Source: Rhizobium sp. (GTDB taxonomy: Bacteria; Pseudomonadota; Alphaproteobacteria; Rhizobiales; Rhizobiaceae). From it: a stretch of DNA of 46,960 nt. Below the pieces are notes generated by a model. The model was not told where the DNA came from. It did not search any database and saw only the letters and a program-made list of their open reading frames with translations. Positions 44,251-46,960 of the stretch are shown here, piece by piece. Both the position numbers and the translations under genes were made by a program. The stretch's first letter is position 1. Each line of letters opens with the position of its first letter. The stretch spans positions 1-46,960 of the forward strand of contig JAQGJP010000038.1 of the NCBI GenBank assembly GCA_028290545.1, written 5' to 3'.

Positions 44251-45624
44251 ATGATGTCGAACACAAAGATTTCGAGACGATTGTTCATCGCCAGACTGGC
44301 CGCCACCCTGCCTGCAATCGCACGCGCCGGCGCCGATCCGCTGACCACTGTCGATTTTCGTGGCTCGCTAAGCGCCCGGGATTACGGCATCGAGCCCGGC
44401 GCGGTCGACCCTGCCGCCAAAGCCTTCGACCGCATGCTGAGGGATGCCTCGTCGCGCAACCTGCCGATCTTCCTGCCGCCGGGCATCTACCGGATTTCCG
44501 GTATCGACCTGCCGGAGAATGTACGGATCGAGGGTGTGCCGGGTGCCACGCGCGTTGTCTACACCGGCGACGGCAAATTCCTGAATGCTGCTGGGACCAA
44601 GCGTCTGTCGCTCTCCAACCTGGTGATCGACGGTGCCAACCGTTGGCTCAACGACGACCAGCCGGGCCTGCTGACGCTCCGTGACGTGCCGAATCTGAGA
44701 ATCGACAATTGTGAAATCGTCGGCGCCAGCAAGTTTGCGATCTGGTCCGAGCGTTCATCCGGCCGTTTGAGTGACAACACGATATCCGGCGCGGCCGAAT
44801 CCGGTATCTATGCTGTGGAATGCTCCGACTTCGAAATCCGCTCCAACAAGGTCAGCGATTGCGGCAATGGCGGCATTCTCGTCCACCGCTGGACCAAGGG
44901 TCACGACGGCACGATCGTCGCCGGCAACCGCGTCGCGCGGATCGCGGCCAAGGGCGGCGGCACGGGCCAGAACGGCAATGGTATCAACATTTTCCGTGCC
45001 GATGACGTCAAGGTTTCCGACAATCAGATCAGTGATTGCGCCTTCACGGCCGTGCGATCCAATGCCGGATCGAATGTACAGATCACCGACAATCACTGCC
45101 TGAATTCGGGCGAGATGGCGATCTATTCGGAATTCGGTTTCGAGGGCGCGATGATCTCGGGAAACCTAATCGACGGTGCGGCGAACGGCATCTCATCGAC
45201 CAATTTCAACGAGGGCGGGCGGCTCGCGGTGATCAGCGGCAACATCGTCCGCAATCTGCGGCTCACCGCACCCTACACCGAAGACGGACAGTATTTCGGC
45301 ATCGGCATATCGGCCGAAGCCGAGGCGGTGATCTCCGGCAACCTGATCGAGAACGTGCCGCTCTGGGGTCTGCAGCTTGGCTGGGGGCCATATATGCGCA
45401 ACGTCAACGCCACCGGCAATGTCATCCGCAAGACGCCGGTCGGCTGCGCGGTCAGTGTGGTCGAGGGGGCCGGCACGGCGATGATCCGCGATAACCAGTT
45501 TTCGGAAGTCTCCAGTGCGGCGATTGCCGGCTTCCGCTGGGCGGAGAAGGTAACCGGAGACCTGGCCAAAGACGGCGCGGCCGATTTTGCCCATCTCGCG
45601 ATCGGCGACAACCAAGTCTCCTGA
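44251..45624 (+). CDS. Tat-exported parallel beta-helix protein (TIGR03808 type)
   Basis: The 457-residue protein opens with SRRLFIARLAATLPAIARA, a twin-arginine signal. Afterwards come regular short repeats (NLRIDNCEIVGAS, DFEIRSNKVSDCGNGG, DVKVSDNQISDCAF, NVQITDNHCLNSGE) that form a right-handed parallel beta-helix, as in pectate-lyase-like folds. It fits the TIGR03808 family of Tat-translocated repetitive proteins in Rhizobiales; function unknown. Two adjacent ATGs (44251, 44254) are possible, and an open frame continues upstream to 44155. Confidence 0.85.
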   Translation: MMSNTKISRRLFIARLAATLPAIARAGADPLTTVDFRGSLSARDYGIEPGAVDPAAKAFDRMLRDASSRNLPIFLPPGIYRISGIDLPENVRIEGVPGATRVVYTGDGKFLNAAGTKRLSLSNLVIDGANRWLNDDQPGLLTLRDVPNLRIDNCEIVGASKFAIWSERSSGRLSDNTISGAAESGIYAVECSDFEIRSNKVSDCGNGGILVHRWTKGHDGTIVAGNRVARIAAKGGGTGQNGNGINIFRADDVKVSDNQISDCAFTAVRSNAGSNVQITDNHCLNSGEMAIYSEFGFEGAMISGNLIDGAANGISSTNFNEGGRLAVISGNIVRNLRLTAPYTEDGQYFGIGISAEAEAVISGNLIENVPLWGLQLGWGPYMRNVNATGNVIRKTPVGCAVSVVEGAGTAMIRDNQFSEVSSAAIAGFRWAEKVTGDLAKDGAADFAHLAIGDNQVS

Positions 45625-45732
45625 TCACGTCGTCCTGTCCGGTTGCGGATATGCGCAGCACCTGACTTGAATGAGCGCGCCTGCGCCTCCAACTCAGGGA
45701 GAATGCCAATTCATCGTCGGGAGTGTTGATAC

Positions 45733-46227
45733 ATGCGGAAATTTTTTATTCTGGCTCTGGCTGCGATGGCAGTTTATGCAGGCCCCTATCGAGCGGCATT
45801 CGCCGAGACGATCGGCGAGGTCGGCGTTGACTGGACCGGCAACGACATCATCATCGACGCGGTGCAGGATCCCAAGATCCAGGGCATTACCTGTCACGTG
45901 ACCTATTTCGATCGCGGCGTGATCGACCGGCTGCGCAAGGGCAACTGGTTCGAGGATCCATCCAACTCATCGATCGCCTGCCGCCAGACAGGCCCTGTGG
46001 TGATCGGCGATATAGACCTTGGCAAGGGTGGTGAGGAAGTGTTCAGGGCCGGGCTGTCGCTGATCTGGAAGTCGCTGATCGTCACCCGCGTCTACGACAA
46101 GAAGAATGATACGCTGGTCTATCTCATTCATTCGCGCGAAGTCGTGGACGGTTCGGCGAAGATGGCGATTTCAACCGTGCCGCTGTTCGGACAGCAGGTC
46201 ACCTGGAGCGAAGGCAAGCCGGAATAG
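45733..46227 (+). CDS. creA: CreA-family periplasmic protein
   Basis: The 164-residue protein has a signal peptide (residues 1-24, cut after AAFA). The mature part has DPKIQGITCHVTYFDRG and EDPSNSSIACRQTGP, two conserved cysteines (about 54 and 84) in the CreA pattern, and ends with VPLFGQQVTW. The function of CreA is unknown. It is a single gene, convergent with cheW. Confidence 0.88.
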   Translation: MRKFFILALAAMAVYAGPYRAAFAETIGEVGVDWTGNDIIIDAVQDPKIQGITCHVTYFDRGVIDRLRKGNWFEDPSNSSIACRQTGPVVIGDIDLGKGGEEVFRAGLSLIWKSLIVTRVYDKKNDTLVYLIHSREVVDGSAKMAISTVPLFGQQVTWSEGKPE

Positions 46228-46233
46228 CAAGCG

Positions 46234-46255
46234 GGAGGCGCGCTCGCACGCCTCC
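46234..46255. terminator. Hairpin between convergent creA and cheW
   Basis: GGAGGCG (46234-46240) pairs with CGCCTCC (46249-46255), 8-base loop. No T-run follows; a weak bidirectional terminator at best. Confidence 0.45.
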
Positions 46256-46285
46256 GCGTCAAGACAGTGGGCATGATCGCAAGCC

Positions 46286-46750
46286 TCAGGCGGCCTGCTT
46301 GAGTTCGTCGGCAATGACCGTGTCGAGGTTGAGGAAGCAGACCATCGACTTTTCGAGCGCCACGATGCCACGGCAGAATGCGCGCTGTGCTTCCGGAATG
46401 ATTTCCGGCGGCGGCTGCAGGTCTTCGTTCTTGATGGTCATCATGTCGGACACCTGCTCGACCAGCAGGCCGACCAGTTTGCCGCCGATATCGGTAACGA
46501 TGATCGCCGAACGTTCAGAAGGCACGGTCATTTTCATGCCGAGACGGCAGGCCATGTCGATGACCGGTATGACCGCACCACGAAGGTTGATCAGGCCGAG
46601 AACATAGGGCGGCGTGTGCGGCATCGGAGTCACCGGCGCCCAGCCGCGGATTTCGCGGATCGCCATGATGTCGATACAGAATTCCTGATCACCGAGATGA
46701 AAGGACACGATTTCGAGATGCGAACCGGATTGCTTGATCTGCATGTTCAT
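46286..46750 (-). CDS. cheW: CheW, chemotaxis coupling protein
   Basis: The 154-residue protein couples chemoreceptors to the CheA kinase. The CheW fold is seen from FHLGDQEFCIDIMAIREIRG through VLGLINLRGAVIPVIDM and VGLLVEQVSDMM, with NLRG as the receptor/CheA contact. ATGs at 46750 and 46744 are both possible; AAGAG upstream favours the first. The gene upstream on the same strand ends only 2 bases away in NWEEF, a CheR-docking tail. Confidence 0.95.
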   Translation of the reverse strand: MNMQIKQSGSHLEIVSFHLGDQEFCIDIMAIREIRGWAPVTPMPHTPPYVLGLINLRGAVIPVIDMACRLGMKMTVPSERSAIIVTDIGGKLVGLLVEQVSDMMTIKNEDLQPPPEIIPEAQRAFCRGIVALEKSMVCFLNLDTVIADELKQAA

Positions 46751-46752
46751 GG

Positions 46753-46960
46753 TCAGAACTCTTCCCAGTTGTTGGAATTATTGCGCGTGGCGGCAGCTGT
46801 GGCCGATCTTGAATTGGAAACACTGGCAAGATTGTCAGCGAAACGGTTCGGAGGACTTATCCTGGCGTGACGAACAGGTCGCACCACACCATCCAGAGCC
46901 GCAAGACACTGGTTGATCGAAAGCACGAAACTGCCTTTTGCTATATCCGCCGACATGAAG
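46753..46960 (-). CDS. 3' end of a chemotaxis-related gene ending in NWEEF (cut by the window edge)
   Basis: About 68 codons run in from the right edge without a stop and end RNNSNNWEEF. NWEEF is the type of C-terminal pentapeptide that docks CheR and CheB on chemoreceptors. The visible residues before it (SINQCLAALDGVVRPVRHARISPPNRFADNLASV) look like the flexible linker, not the signalling hairpin. An ATG at 46956 could be a start, but the frame continues off the edge. It lies 2 bases before cheW and is probably cotranscribed with it. A methyl-accepting chemotaxis protein is the likeliest identity. Confidence 0.55.
   Translation of the reverse strand, partial: FMSADIAKGSFVLSINQCLAALDGVVRPVRHARISPPNRFADNLASVSNSRSATAAATRNNSNNWEEF

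Noticed and set aside
1..46960. CRISPR arrays, insertion sequences, tRNA or rRNA genes
   Set aside because: No regularly spaced repeats, no transposase reading frames with terminal inverted repeats, and no cloverleaf or rRNA sequence were seen apart from the tmRNA.

Overview
The window is about 47 kb of high-GC chromosome from an alphaproteobacterium, most likely a member of the Rhizobiaceae. The evidence is a circularly permuted two-piece tmRNA with an ANDNYAEVRLAA tag, the alphaproteobacterial form of SspB, a DUF4169 protein, a CreA-family protein, a TIGR03808-type protein, and strongly GC-rich third codon positions. Only the first ~1.3 kb departs from this: it is richer in A+T and looks like the end of an integrated element.

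Layout. 1-1.8 kb: a host thyA cut off inside its conserved core, followed on the same strand by a complete, divergent thyA that appears to have come with the element. 1.9-6.6 kb: RTX protein, zinc alcohol dehydrogenase, an unknown protein, and an exported MsrA/MsrB pair. 6.8-8 kb: tmRNA (ssrA), its ClpXP adaptor sspB, and a DUF4169 gene. 8.3-15 kb: FAD-linked oxidase, a 1205-residue AsmA protein, and a soluble PAS chemoreceptor. 15-22.3 kb: an RND pump operon (adaptor, permease, ribbon-helix-helix protein) divergent from a UvrD/PcrA helicase. 22.5-28.2 kb: a second RTX protein, an FkbM methyltransferase with a long C-terminal extension, a head-to-head scar joining a broken polysaccharide deacetylase to a broken RTX gene, and oligopeptidase B. 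28.4-32.6 kb: TadG-like vWA protein, two c-type cytochromes, and a GT87 membrane protein. 32.6-36.4 kb: LysE exporter and WYL regulator, the ohrR/ohr peroxide pair, and a MarR regulator divergent from a VOC protein. 36.4-40 kb: an ABC-F ATPase with an elaborate leader, a HerA-like ATPase, and a DUF2267-like protein. 40.4-47 kb: a small exported protein, superoxide dismutase, a sulfite-oxidase-type molybdoenzyme, L,D-transpeptidase, a beta-helix protein, CreA, CheW, and a truncated gene ending in NWEEF.

The most interesting signal lies upstream of the ABC-F gene, on the minus strand at 38166-37946. A 23-codon leader ORF with a strong ribosome binding site is followed by four complementary RNA segments. 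They can form 1:2 plus 3:4, hiding the ABC-F start region, or 2:3, freeing it. This is the logic of erm-type translational attenuation and suggests that ribosome stalling induces the ABC-F protein. The second signal is the broken thyA plus replacement thyA at the left edge. Themes across the window are oxidative-stress defence (MsrAB, Ohr, SOD), envelope and surface proteins (three RTX loci, AsmA, L,D-transpeptidase, vWA), and chemotaxis (PAS receptor, CheW, NWEEF tail).
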